Assembly (NCBI GenBank): GCA_013141155.1
Contig: JABFRM010000092.1
Span: 1-37,443, forward strand
DNA: 37,443 nt
From: Methylococcaceae bacterium
Lineage (GTDB): Bacteria > Pseudomonadota > Gammaproteobacteria > Methylococcales > Methylomonadaceae
Reading direction: 5' to 3'
The position numbers were made by a program, and so were the translations under genes. Below are positions 16,593 to 25,222 of the stretch, one piece after another; the first letter of the stretch is position 1, and every line of letters begins with the position of its first letter. The notes beneath the pieces are model-generated. The model saw nothing but the letters and a program-made list of their open reading frames with translations, had not been told where the DNA came from and searched no databases.

Positions 16593-17327
16593 TTAGGAGG
16601 TGGCCATTAGATTTTTAAGCATTAACCAAGCAAATTTTGAGTTAGTCACAAAGTACCTTTTCCACATGCGCCTAGGTTCTTGGATAACCCGATATAGCCA
16701 TTCTAAGCCATATTTCTGCATCCACAGCGGTGCGCGTTTCACTTTACCGGCAACCACATCAAAAGTTCCGCCCACGCCCATGACAAAATCCACGCCTAAT
16801 TTATCCTGCCATTTATGGATGAAATTCTCTTTTTTGGGGGAAGTGATCGCTACAAACAGCAGTTTCGCCCCTGATTGACCAATTTTATCGACGATTAAGG
16901 CTTCGTCATCCCAAAAAAAACCATGATGAAATCCCGCTACTTTCAGGCCAGGATAGGTTTTTTCAACACTGTGTACGGTTTTTTCAACGATGTCTGCCTC
17001 TGCGCCCAGTAAAAACACCGGAAAACCCTTATCGGCACTGAGTGCCAATAAACGGTGAAATAAATCCACACCCGCCACTCGCTCGGGGATGTGATGTCCC
17101 AATAGACGCGCGCCCAATACCACGCCCATGCCATCAATATTGATGATGTCACAGGCAATAACGGATGCAGCTAATTCTGCATCGGTTTGCATGTGTACTA
17201 ACTTAGCGACATTGACCACCACATGCTGCGTAAACACGCCGTTTAAAAGGCGTTGTTCTATGTAATTTACCGTCTCATCCATGCTCGCCGCATCCAGGGG
17301 CGAACCCATAAAAGTAATTCTTTGCAT
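16593..17327 (-). CDS. WecG/TagA/CpsF family glycosyltransferase (GT26)
   Basis: A 244-residue enzyme of typical GT26 length. Relatives transfer N-acetylmannosamine(uronic acid) or related sugars onto an undecaprenyl-diphospho-sugar. Motifs visible are VVVNVAKLVHMQTDAEL, IINIDGMGVVLGARLLG with the conserved Asp-Gly, PVFLLGAEADIVEKTV, LLFVAITSPKKENFIHKW and FVMGVGGTFDVVAGKVKRAP, then GLEWLYRVIQEPRRMWKRY near the C-terminus. It is peripheral to the membrane and acts on lipid-linked sugar. Its ATG overlaps the stop of the previous gene (TAATG), and lipB follows within a few bases. Confidence 0.95.
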   Translation of the reverse strand: MQRITFMGSPLDAASMDETVNYIEQRLLNGVFTQHVVVNVAKLVHMQTDAELAASVIACDIINIDGMGVVLGARLLGHHIPERVAGVDLFHRLLALSADKGFPVFLLGAEADIVEKTVHSVEKTYPGLKVAGFHHGFFWDDEALIVDKIGQSGAKLLFVAITSPKKENFIHKWQDKLGVDFVMGVGGTFDVVAGKVKRAPLWMQKYGLEWLYRVIQEPRRMWKRYFVTNSKFAWLMLKNLMATS

Positions 17328-18493
17328 TATGGTTTCTCTGCTAAGACGCGGTTATAAAAAGCAAAACCGTAATAACACCACGCTTGCGTCCAACGGGTGT
17401 AATTGATCTTATTGGTTAGCCATTGGGTTTTTTGATAGCAGAAATGATTCGCTGCGGGCAAGTACATTTCTGCTATAGACCAAGTCATTATTTTTTGCAC
17501 CAATGCAAAATCTTCTGGTTGGCCCCCTACTTTTATCAAGGTGAAAATCGCTTGTGCCACACAGTGCATATCTAAGGGATAACGATTGTTATGATAATAT
17601 TTAACCGCCCCATCCGCTTCAAAAAAATTCAGTTTGTAATATTCATAGCCTTGGCTAATGGTTTGATCAAAGCGATCAGTTTTTAAACTGTCTTTAAGCA
17701 GCGTTAAAGCCTCCAAATTATACCCCGTATGAAAACCATCAATAAACTGGTGATGGTGCAAAGTACCATAAACCCAAGCACCATTAGGTTTTTGTGCATT
17801 CACAGACTGCTGGGCAACCGTTAACGCCAATTGCGCCATTTCAGCATTAGCTGTTTTACTGGCGACAAAAGCAACCCAAGCCGCACCCCATAAACTGGCA
17901 TTGTGTACAAAGGTCGTTTCTCCAGGAATGTAAGCAAAAAACTCATGACCATCATGTTGCGTATGCAGAGTTTGCACAATAAAATTTGCTGAATCTAAAG
18001 CGATATTTTTATAAGTATCATTATCGGTCACCTCCCATAAAGCATACAACGCTCTGCTGACATATACCGTGGTAATGATATTGGGCTTGCCAACCGGCAC
18101 ATAAAATGCGCGTGCCTGCCAATCAAAATGATAACCCCAGCACGCATGTTGCCAGAGGTGTGGATCACTTTGCTGCGTTAATAACCAATCACCGAGTTCA
18201 ATTGCATCTTGCAGATATTGAGACTCCTGTGTGCGCGCGTAATCCTCGAGTAAGCCCAAAATAAATAAGCCCATTCCTTTGGGATTACGTTTTTTAGGAA
18301 CGCCTATTAACGGACGAAAATTAATTGTAGAGCGTTTATGAAATTGCAGCCAAGCCAGGCGCATCCATTCACTTTTATAAAAGGGTGAACGGTTAAATGC
18401 TGTGCTGTTTAAACCATCAAAGGGATCAAAACCGCAAAACTGATCTTTGCGGACAGATTGCAAAATGGTTTGAGTGAGTGCCGATAATTCCAT
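17327..18493 (-). CDS. Uncharacterised polysaccharide-cluster protein, probable (alpha/alpha) toroid
   Basis: A 388-residue soluble protein with no signal peptide or membrane segment. It consists of repeated helix pairs with aromatic- and glycine-rich turns, such as GMGLFILGLLEDYARTQ, LQDAIELGDWLLTQQ, TTVYVSRALYALWEV and GFHTGYNLEALTLLKDSL. This layout is typical of (alpha/alpha)6 barrels, found in glycoside hydrolases, polysaccharide lyases and epimerases. Similar genes in polysaccharide clusters are sometimes labelled delta-aminolevulinic acid dehydratase; I see no support for that chemistry. No catalytic residues can be named with confidence. The stop overlaps the start of the GT26 gene, so it is part of the same operon and may trim, modify or sense the polymer. 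Confidence 0.75.
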   Translation of the reverse strand: MELSALTQTILQSVRKDQFCGFDPFDGLNSTAFNRSPFYKSEWMRLAWLQFHKRSTINFRPLIGVPKKRNPKGMGLFILGLLEDYARTQESQYLQDAIELGDWLLTQQSDPHLWQHACWGYHFDWQARAFYVPVGKPNIITTVYVSRALYALWEVTDNDTYKNIALDSANFIVQTLHTQHDGHEFFAYIPGETTFVHNASLWGAAWVAFVASKTANAEMAQLALTVAQQSVNAQKPNGAWVYGTLHHHQFIDGFHTGYNLEALTLLKDSLKTDRFDQTISQGYEYYKLNFFEADGAVKYYHNNRYPLDMHCVAQAIFTLIKVGGQPEDFALVQKIMTWSIAEMYLPAANHFCYQKTQWLTNKINYTRWTQAWCYYGFAFYNRVLAEKP

Positions 18494-18543
18494 TTTTTTA
18501 GTCCCGCAAGTATTAGGGGTTAATTAATCTTAAAAATAGTCTT

Positions 18544-19605
18544 TTATGAAGAAAGTGCCCCAAGTTCATCGTATAAGACCGAAAGCTTGGATAAAACAAT
18601 ATCGCTACTGTAATGTTCAGCTATGGTTTCGCGTGCTTTTATCCCTAGGTTTTTTTGTAACGTTGGATTTTCTAATAATCGCTTTAAAGCTTGTGCCAAT
18701 GCTTCTGCATTTTTAATGGGAACTAACAAGCCATTTTCGCCATCCTTAATGACTTCAGGAATTCCACCGACAGGTGTTACGACAACTGCTTTGCCAGCAG
18801 ACATTGCTTCTAACATCGCCATTGGTAGACCCTCCGCATAAGCAGGTGAGGCAAAAATTGAAGCGCGTGCCAGCTCTTGAATTTTTCTGTCGGACTCAAC
18901 CCAACCTAGAAACTCTATGTTCTCAGAGATACCAAGTTCTTGCGCTTTGGTTTTTAGTGATTCAAGGTCACCAGTCCCTCCAAAGACCATTTTGATTGCA
19001 GGAAATGATGGCCTTAGAAGCGCCGTGGCTGCCAAAAGTTCAAATACGCCTTTATGAGGAATTAGATCCCCCAAAAAAAGAATTCGATAGGGTTCTTCCA
19101 GCAAGTAATTAATCGGGGGATTTAACTTAACTGAATTTGGAACCACCTGAATATTAACACCTGGCGTGAAACCAGTGAGAAATTGCGCCCAGCTCTCAGA
19201 TAATGCAACCACTTTTGAGCTGTTTTGAAGTGTTCTCTGAATCCACCAGCGCATTATAGTTCCAGACTCTTCAGTTGCATATGTATGGAAAATTGCAGCG
19301 TGTAAATGGAAAATGGTTTTGCATCCAAAGCTTCTGGCGAGTGCGAGCAATAACGATTTCCTGACGAAGCTGCCGTGGGTTGAGGCATGAACATGGACTA
19401 TTGCTGGTTTAGACGTAATGCACTTGCTAAGAAGTATGGTCAATGCCCTCATAAAAATAAGCGCTTTAATGGGCGCACTTCTTTGTTCATGAGAAACAAT
19501 ATATAAAATATTGTGCTTCTGTAAAAAACCTTCGTTTATCATGACCGTTGCCACGGCGGCTATTCCGCCTTTTCCGGTTGGGTTTGTACCAATCATTAGG
19601 TTCAA
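18544..19605 (-). CDS. Glycosyltransferase family 4
   Basis: A 353-residue GT-B enzyme. The N-terminus LMIGTNPTGKGGIAAV carries the glycine-rich acceptor loop. The C-terminal half has the donor-site pattern ILFLGDLIPHKGVFELL, VFGGTGDLESLKTKAQELG, IEFLGWVESDRKIQEL and SPAYAEGLPMAMLEAMSAGK (the E-x7-E motif), then GENGLLVPIKNAEAL. The start codon is TTG at 19605, supported by AGGAG 6 bases before it; an in-frame ATG three codons later would be too far from that site. It adds one sugar, identity unknown, to the growing lipid-linked repeat unit. The CapK-like gene is 14 bases upstream. Confidence 0.93.
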   Translation of the reverse strand: MNLMIGTNPTGKGGIAAVATVMINEGFLQKHNILYIVSHEQRSAPIKALIFMRALTILLSKCITSKPAIVHVHASTHGSFVRKSLLLALARSFGCKTIFHLHAAIFHTYATEESGTIMRWWIQRTLQNSSKVVALSESWAQFLTGFTPGVNIQVVPNSVKLNPPINYLLEEPYRILFLGDLIPHKGVFELLAATALLRPSFPAIKMVFGGTGDLESLKTKAQELGISENIEFLGWVESDRKIQELARASIFASPAYAEGLPMAMLEAMSAGKAVVVTPVGGIPEVIKDGENGLLVPIKNAEALAQALKRLLENPTLQKNLGIKARETIAEHYSSDIVLSKLSVLYDELGALSS

Positions 19606-19619
19606 AGCGGTCTCCTGGT

Positions 19620-20990
19620 TTATTTGATCTTACTGATTACGGCAAGCAGCTTTCCGTTTTTTGTTCTCGGCAAGCTTGCCACTTTCACAATATGTATGTC
19701 CATGTCCAAGCCGATACGAGCTTGCAGGTTAAGCTTTAACTGCTGCTTGGTGGTTTCTGGCAAGCCTCCGTTGCGTGCAGGCACAACCCGTATCTCAATA
19801 GTATTGAGCGTTTCTTGCACAATTTGAGCTTCATTAATATCAAAAACGCCTTTGTATATATGATCCAATCGCCCTATTGCACGTCCATCAGGGGTTTTGA
19901 TGGTATCGTCCATTCGGCCAATTATGGTTTTTACAAGTCTAAATGCACGTTTACAGTCACATTGAGTGCCAGATGTTTCCAGTTCAACGGAATCTCCCGT
20001 TGCATAGCGAATCAATGGCATCAACGCATTATTGAAACCAGTGCCAATAATTTCGGCAGTGTCATCGCTTGAGGAGCCAAGTTCTAAGTAGCTGTAATCT
20101 TCAATAATATGGTAGCGACCATACTCGCAGGTGCCTATGGCTGCTACGCGTTCAACGCTGCCGTACCAATCGAATACTTGTACCCCAAATGAGGTCTCTA
20201 TTTGTTCGCGTTGCACATTCGTGAGGGTTTCAGATGATGTCATAATACCTTTCAATGCTGAAAGGTTGGCTTGCTGTCCATTGTTTAATAACCAGTTAGC
20301 CAAATAGCTAATTGACGAAGGATAGGCTTGAATAAGTACAGGGTTGAATTCGCGTAAGGCTTCTAGGTATGCAGAGACATTTTTTTCTGATAGGTGATAG
20401 GATGACATCATCAGTGAATTGGCACTACGATTAAATCGCCAGAAGGGCGGATTTTGATCGGCGACCGGTACAATCATATCACCTCTTATCCAAGCGAGTT
20501 TGTCGCCTTCTTTATAGCCTGCCCAGTGCATTTGTCGTCTTGCGAAGGCAGTTTCCCGTTTAATTGAATTAAGTGTCTGGAATAACGTTAAAGGCGAACC
20601 GGTAGTGCCGCTGGTTGAAATTGAAAAACGAGGGCCTTTGGGCATATCACTCGCTATAAATGCCGCAGGATTAGCTTTAATGTCACGTTTAGTGAGCAAA
20701 GGCAGTTGCGTTAATTTTTTAAGCGGTTCCAATGCCACTGAACTGTTTTGGCTAAGGAGTTGTTGATAATGTGGAACAGTTATTGCCGCACGATTAAGTA
20801 AGCTCCCCAATTCTTTTTCCTGGAAAGCTTGTAGTTGATCAAAAGTCCAGTATTGCCTTAGCTCTGCATCGGCTAACAATTGTCGGAACTCATTGTCTTC
20901 GCGCATGATCTTTCTTATGGATTCACGGATGGCAATAAGCCATTCCTGTAGCCAAACGGGAGACTTTCTATATAGCGGGTGTGATAACAT
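19620..20990 (-). CDS. CapK/PaaK-like adenylate-forming enzyme
   Basis: A 456-residue member of the phenylacetate-CoA ligase/CapK branch of the ANL superfamily. The P-loop-like motif FSISTSGTTGSPLTLFQT is near residue 115. FDWYGSVERVAAIGTCEYG follows, then the adenylate-binding RYATGDSVE. The C-terminal domain contains IIGRMDDTIKTPDGRAIGRL and ends with the lysine loop (PRTKNGKLLAVI). The set looks catalytically complete. Such genes occur in many capsule and EPS clusters, where they are thought to activate an acyl or amino acid group for decorating sugars, but substrates are mostly unknown. It lies between the AsnB-like gene and a GT4 gene in one operon. The start lacks a visible Shine-Dalgarno sequence. 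Confidence 0.9.
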   Translation of the reverse strand: MLSHPLYRKSPVWLQEWLIAIRESIRKIMREDNEFRQLLADAELRQYWTFDQLQAFQEKELGSLLNRAAITVPHYQQLLSQNSSVALEPLKKLTQLPLLTKRDIKANPAAFIASDMPKGPRFSISTSGTTGSPLTLFQTLNSIKRETAFARRQMHWAGYKEGDKLAWIRGDMIVPVADQNPPFWRFNRSANSLMMSSYHLSEKNVSAYLEALREFNPVLIQAYPSSISYLANWLLNNGQQANLSALKGIMTSSETLTNVQREQIETSFGVQVFDWYGSVERVAAIGTCEYGRYHIIEDYSYLELGSSSDDTAEIIGTGFNNALMPLIRYATGDSVELETSGTQCDCKRAFRLVKTIIGRMDDTIKTPDGRAIGRLDHIYKGVFDINEAQIVQETLNTIEIRVVPARNGGLPETTKQQLKLNLQARIGLDMDIHIVKVASLPRTKNGKLLAVISKIK

Positions 20991-21038
20991 TAATTATTTA
21001 CCTAGACGTTTGAAAGGGGGGCTGGTTTGAACTTATCT

Positions 21039-22853
21039 TTATGTGAACCATTTTCGATACCATCGCTCAATAAAAAAAAGGTTCCATATCTGATAGGTCA
21101 AATAAGAATTTCCGTTTAACCATGATTTATAGATACTTGATATGTAATCATAGTTTAGTTCATTGATCATTTGATCACGTTCAAAATAATGCTGTAAATC
21201 GGCTGAAAAAACTCCGCGTAGCCATTTTTCAATGGGTAAATCAAAGCCCACTTTTTTTCTATAAAGCAGTTCTTTTGGCAAATAGGGTTCGGATGCTTTT
21301 TTTAGAATGTATTTACGCACGCCATTTTTAATTTTGTAAGTATCGGGGATTGACATCGCCCAGCTAACAAAAGAGGGGTCCATAAATGGCAACCTGCTTT
21401 CCAGTGAGTATGCCATAGTAGCCCTATCCGTCCTCATGAATAAGTCGTTAGGTAAGCGATTTTCAACATCAATAACCAGTAAATCCCGTAAAGTTTGATT
21501 GCTGGATTCATTACCAAATTTCAAAGGAATATAGTCGGAGAATGTTTTAACTAATTGAGAAATATCCGAGTAGGAATACAAGTTTGCCGTACCTGAAAAA
21601 CAATAGATGGACTCTGTAATAGGCTTAAGGTTGGGCATTTTATGAATGGTAGGTGCAAGACTTAATAGCGATTTTAATAATTTATATTGCCGTATTTTTC
21701 TAAGCGAGAAAAATTTTGAATAGGAGGAGTAACCACCGAATATTTCATCAGCACCTTCACCTGCCAGCACTACGGTAGTGCCGCTTGCTTTAACTTTTTG
21801 CGATAGTATTTGTAAAGCGACTGCTGAGGGGTCGCCGACGATGTCGTCGCAATGATAAATGTATTGGTCAATTTCATTGATAAAATGTGATTCATCTAAA
21901 TGCAGTGCTAGATGATTAGTTCCATATTGGGTACTGACCATATTTTGGTATTCACTTTCATCCTGTTTCCAATCTTTTACGGCAACAGAAAAGGTGTTTA
22001 GCACGCTAGAACCCATTTCCTCTACCGCTAAAGCGGTCAATAAACTGGAATCGACACCCCCACTCAGAAACATACCTATAGGCACATCGCTACGCATCCG
22101 TATTTTGATTGCATCTTTGAGCCTATGGATTAATTCTTCAGTTATATCAAGCTCATTGGTATTGGTCAGGATTTCTGATTTATGCGGAAGAGACCAATAT
22201 TTTTCAATTTTTAGTGAGAAATCTGCTGATAACGATAAAGACTCACCTGCATCAAGCTTGAAAATGCCTTTAAAGAAGGTATTGGGTGCGCGAATGGATC
22301 TAAAAATCAAATAATCTTGCAAAAATTCGCCAGCAAAGTCTTTTGCTATGCCAAATTCAAAAATAGCTTTGGGTTCTGAGGCAAAGATGAATTGTGTGCC
22401 ATCAAAGTAATAGTAAAAACCTTTTTCACCTAAGGGGTCTCTTGCCGCAAAAAGGGAGTGGGTCTGCTTGTCCCAAATTGCAAATGCAAACATGCCATTG
22501 AATGTAGTTAAGCAGTTTTTTCCCCAGAAAATAAATGCGTTTAAGATAACTTCGGTATCTGATTTGCTTTTAAACATAACGCCGTTACTAATTAGTTCAT
22601 CTCTGATTTCAATATAGTTGTATAGCTCACCGTTGAAGACGATACAGTATCGCTTATTTATATCTTCCATAGGCTGTGTGCCTGTAGCTAAGTCAATAAT
22701 AGATAAACGTTTGTGACCAAAAATTACACTTTCAGATGACCAAATGCCATCTGCATCCGGCCCCCTGTGATTAATTGATTTCATTGCAGCCTTAAGTTTA
22801 AGGCTGTCGTTATCGGTAAGGTTTGATGTAATTTTTCCAACTATACCGCACAT
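21039..22853 (-). CDS. Asparagine synthase-like, glutamine-hydrolysing amidotransferase
   Basis: A 604-residue two-domain protein. Translation must start at the ATG at 22853, giving MCGIVGKI, because removal of Met exposes Cys as the glutaminase nucleophile; GGAG lies 7 bases before it. The glutaminase domain shows INHRGPDADGIW, IVFNGELYNY and KSDTEVIL. The synthase domain has the pyrophosphate loop GMFLSGGVDSSLL, then VVLAGEGADEIFGGYSSY and RTDRATMAYSLESRLPFMD. In polysaccharide clusters such proteins probably amidate a uronic acid or peptide carboxylate rather than supply asparagine, which is an inference from context. The DNA is noticeably more AT-rich than the flanking genes. Confidence 0.93.
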   Translation of the reverse strand: MCGIVGKITSNLTDNDSLKLKAAMKSINHRGPDADGIWSSESVIFGHKRLSIIDLATGTQPMEDINKRYCIVFNGELYNYIEIRDELISNGVMFKSKSDTEVILNAFIFWGKNCLTTFNGMFAFAIWDKQTHSLFAARDPLGEKGFYYYFDGTQFIFASEPKAIFEFGIAKDFAGEFLQDYLIFRSIRAPNTFFKGIFKLDAGESLSLSADFSLKIEKYWSLPHKSEILTNTNELDITEELIHRLKDAIKIRMRSDVPIGMFLSGGVDSSLLTALAVEEMGSSVLNTFSVAVKDWKQDESEYQNMVSTQYGTNHLALHLDESHFINEIDQYIYHCDDIVGDPSAVALQILSQKVKASGTTVVLAGEGADEIFGGYSSYSKFFSLRKIRQYKLLKSLLSLAPTIHKMPNLKPITESIYCFSGTANLYSYSDISQLVKTFSDYIPLKFGNESSNQTLRDLLVIDVENRLPNDLFMRTDRATMAYSLESRLPFMDPSFVSWAMSIPDTYKIKNGVRKYILKKASEPYLPKELLYRKKVGFDLPIEKWLRGVFSADLQHYFERDQMINELNYDYISSIYKSWLNGNSYLTYQIWNLFFIERWYRKWFT

Positions 22854-22865
22854 GCAAATCTCCAA

Positions 22866-23014
22866 TTTGAGGTGTTATGCTATCAAATATATTGATACAG
22901 AGTTTTATGTTGATTTTTTAAATTTAATTGTATCCAGTCAGAACTTAATACAAAAAATGATTAATCTAAAAAATGAGTTCCCTAATAAGCTAAATATCAA
23001 AAATAGATTATAGT
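22866..23014. other. AT-rich gap within the polysaccharide operon
   Basis: This is the widest gap inside the operon. The stretch 22921-22980 has only 13 G or C in 60 bases. TATCAA and TTGATA (22881-22897) form a palindrome with a 5-base centre, upstream of the AsnB-like gene. It could hold an internal promoter for the distal part of the operon. Confidence 0.4.
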
Positions 23015-24238
23015 TTACTGTTGAATAAAAGTTGTGCGTTTTAAAACAGTTTGATATACACATGCAACCTTTTCGGCAATAACTGCGTAAGTGCGGTTGC
23101 TGTTGATGAAAGCAGGGCCTTTTTCTGTACATTGCCGATGGAATGCCGGATCTTGCAAGAGTTTTAAAACAGCATCTCGAAAAGCATTAATTTCCATAGG
23201 CACACACAGCCCGGCCAGACTTTGTTCAATAACGAGTTTTTGATCCGGTATGTCATTGGCGACGGCTGGAAGTCCAAGCGCCAAATATTCAATTAGTTTG
23301 GTTGGCGAAGAAACATCGAACAGTTCGCCGCGTGGGATGGGGGATAATCCAACTTCAGCTCGGATAATGTAGCCCAGCATTTGATCTTGACTAAGCCATC
23401 CAGTTAGGAACACATAATCATGAAGGTCGCGTTGACTTATTTCCTCTCGAATCCACTGTTGTTCTTCAATAGACGGTGCATCACCAGCCAGTATCAGTAA
23501 GATGCTGGGTTGATGTTTTTTGATAGCAATCGTTAAGTCGAGTAAAAAATCAGAATGTCTTGATTTGCTAATACTGCCAGCATAAATAATGATGCGTCTG
23601 TTTTGAAGGCGCGCATCATCACTGGGTATTATTCGGTCACGTTTGAATTTTTCAAGATCAACACCCATTGGAACTGCTGTCATGTGTTGAGAATTGAATC
23701 CTTTTTCAATCAGCCAGTCTCGCATTGCATCACTTTGAACGAAAATGTGGTCTGCTTTAGGCAAAACCCAGTTATAAAATAGGTATCGCGAAGCATTGAT
23801 TCTTATATGGTCTGCCAGTTTCATTATGAAACTGGGTTGTTGACGGTTTCGTGCAGTAATTTCAAAGCCTTCTACAAAAGGGAAAGACATCCAATATACG
23901 AAAGGTTTTTTATGCCATCGGGCATAAGCCCAGGCAAAAATGGCGGTGCGAATTTTGTCGCGAACTTGAATTATATCGAAAGCGTCATGATGTTTCAGTA
24001 ACGCCATGCCATCCAAAAAGGGCCGGATAAATTCTGCGAGTATGCCTTTATGCTCAGCCCCTGCAATAATTGTTTTGCCGGCTGGCCAATTGATGTCGCC
24101 AGTATAATTAGGGTCTTTTTGTCCCAAAATATCGCTAAATATCGCTAATCGTGGAAGATATTTACCAAATAAAATTTGGACATCTGCTCGGAAAGGCGGG
24201 AGCGGGTCACGCATTAAAAACAATATACGTATGGTCAT
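23015..24238 (-). CDS. Glycosyltransferase, GT4-like
   Basis: A 407-residue GT-B enzyme starting MTIRILFLMRDPLPPFRADV. The middle contains VYWMSFPFVEGFEITARNRQ and VFVQSDAMRDWLIEKGF. The C-terminal domain has AVPMGVDLEKFKRD, IIYAGSISKSRHSDFLLDL, LILAGDAPSIEEQQWI, VFLTGWLSQDQMLGYI, SPIPRGELFDVSSPTKLIEY and LALGLPAVANDIPDQKLVI, the donor-sugar and E-x7-E region of GT4-type enzymes. Donor and acceptor sugars are unknown. It is on the same strand as the GT2 gene, 36 bases downstream of it. Confidence 0.9.
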   Translation of the reverse strand: MTIRILFLMRDPLPPFRADVQILFGKYLPRLAIFSDILGQKDPNYTGDINWPAGKTIIAGAEHKGILAEFIRPFLDGMALLKHHDAFDIIQVRDKIRTAIFAWAYARWHKKPFVYWMSFPFVEGFEITARNRQQPSFIMKLADHIRINASRYLFYNWVLPKADHIFVQSDAMRDWLIEKGFNSQHMTAVPMGVDLEKFKRDRIIPSDDARLQNRRIIIYAGSISKSRHSDFLLDLTIAIKKHQPSILLILAGDAPSIEEQQWIREEISQRDLHDYVFLTGWLSQDQMLGYIIRAEVGLSPIPRGELFDVSSPTKLIEYLALGLPAVANDIPDQKLVIEQSLAGLCVPMEINAFRDAVLKLLQDPAFHRQCTEKGPAFINSNRTYAVIAEKVACVYQTVLKRTTFIQQ

Positions 24239-24274
24239 TTATAATTATTCAGTGGTGGTCTGCGTTAAAAAGCT

Positions 24275-25222
24275 TTACCAATCTCTGGTACGTTGATGTC
24301 GCCAATTTTCCCAGCGGCTTATTATGCTTTTTGGAAGCACGGAGCACATCACCATACTCACCCACCATCTTTTTGAGTTCGTTATGCCACGCCAAGCATT
24401 TAATAGCTGCATAAGCGCATCGTAACGCCGACCATTTATTAATGCTTGACGGGCTATTGTAATTTTAGCTTCGGTAGTTAATCTCAGTGCAGAATCTCGA
24501 AGGTTGTCGGGTAATTGTCGATTAATTGCCCGTTGTTCAAGACGGCTATAAGCAGGCGTTAATGTGTTCATTTCATGTGTTGCGCAAAGACTGTCACTTA
24601 TTTCTTTTCTATAAGCTACGAGCGGTGCTGGGTAGTAAGCAAGGCGATATTGCTCAGCTAACCTAAACCATAGGTCGTGATCTTCAGCAATTTGTTCGCC
24701 AGGTGGAAAACAAGGTTGAAATTGGATCAAGTTTAATCGTCGAATAGCAACAGAATTAGTGCAGAAGATTACATTGAATCGCCAATGGTAGAAAAGATCG
24801 TCAATTAATTCGACAACAGGAGGATTGCCTGGATTCCAAAACATGTCGGATTGATTGGTGCCGTTAATGTTTTTAAATTGGGTGGCAAAAAATGCTATTT
24901 CTGGGTGGCGCAGCGCCATTGAAACTATAGTTTCAAGATAGGTTGGTAAGTACCAGTCATCCGCGTCTAGGAAAAACACAAGATCACCTTGTGCCCGTTC
25001 AATGCCTAAATTTCTTGTACACGAAACCCCTTGGTTGGATTGTTGAATGAGTTTAATTCGATGGTCATGAATGACGCTTACTCGAGAAGCGCTATCGTCA
25101 GTAGAGCCATCATCAATCACAATCACTTCAAAATGCTGATGACTTTGATTGAGTATGGATTGAATAGCGTCTGCAACAAAGTCTGCCTTGTTGTATAGGG
25201 GAATAATGATGGAACATAACAT
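24275..25222 (-). CDS. Glycosyltransferase family 2
   Basis: A 315-residue GT-A enzyme. It opens with CSIIIPLYNKADFVADAIQS, then EVIVIDDGSTDDSASRV, the UDP-sugar binding start. GDLVFFLDADDWYLPTYLE holds the DxD-type metal-binding motif, and EDHDLWFRLAEQYRLAYYP is the typical later ED motif. The C-terminal 100 residues are helical and basic. It adds one sugar in the repeat unit; the sugar is unknown. The ATG overlaps the stop of the Wzy-like gene (TGATG), indicating translational coupling. Confidence 0.94.
   Translation of the reverse strand: MLCSIIIPLYNKADFVADAIQSILNQSHQHFEVIVIDDGSTDDSASRVSVIHDHRIKLIQQSNQGVSCTRNLGIERAQGDLVFFLDADDWYLPTYLETIVSMALRHPEIAFFATQFKNINGTNQSDMFWNPGNPPVVELIDDLFYHWRFNVIFCTNSVAIRRLNLIQFQPCFPPGEQIAEDHDLWFRLAEQYRLAYYPAPLVAYRKEISDSLCATHEMNTLTPAYSRLEQRAINRQLPDNLRDSALRLTTEAKITIARQALINGRRYDALMQLLNAWRGITNSKRWWVSMVMCSVLPKSIISRWENWRHQRTRDW

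Noticed and set aside
16593-16600. AGGAGG on the plus strand at the GT26-lipB junction as a ribosome-binding site
   Set aside because: No plus-strand gene follows, and both neighbouring genes are on the minus strand.
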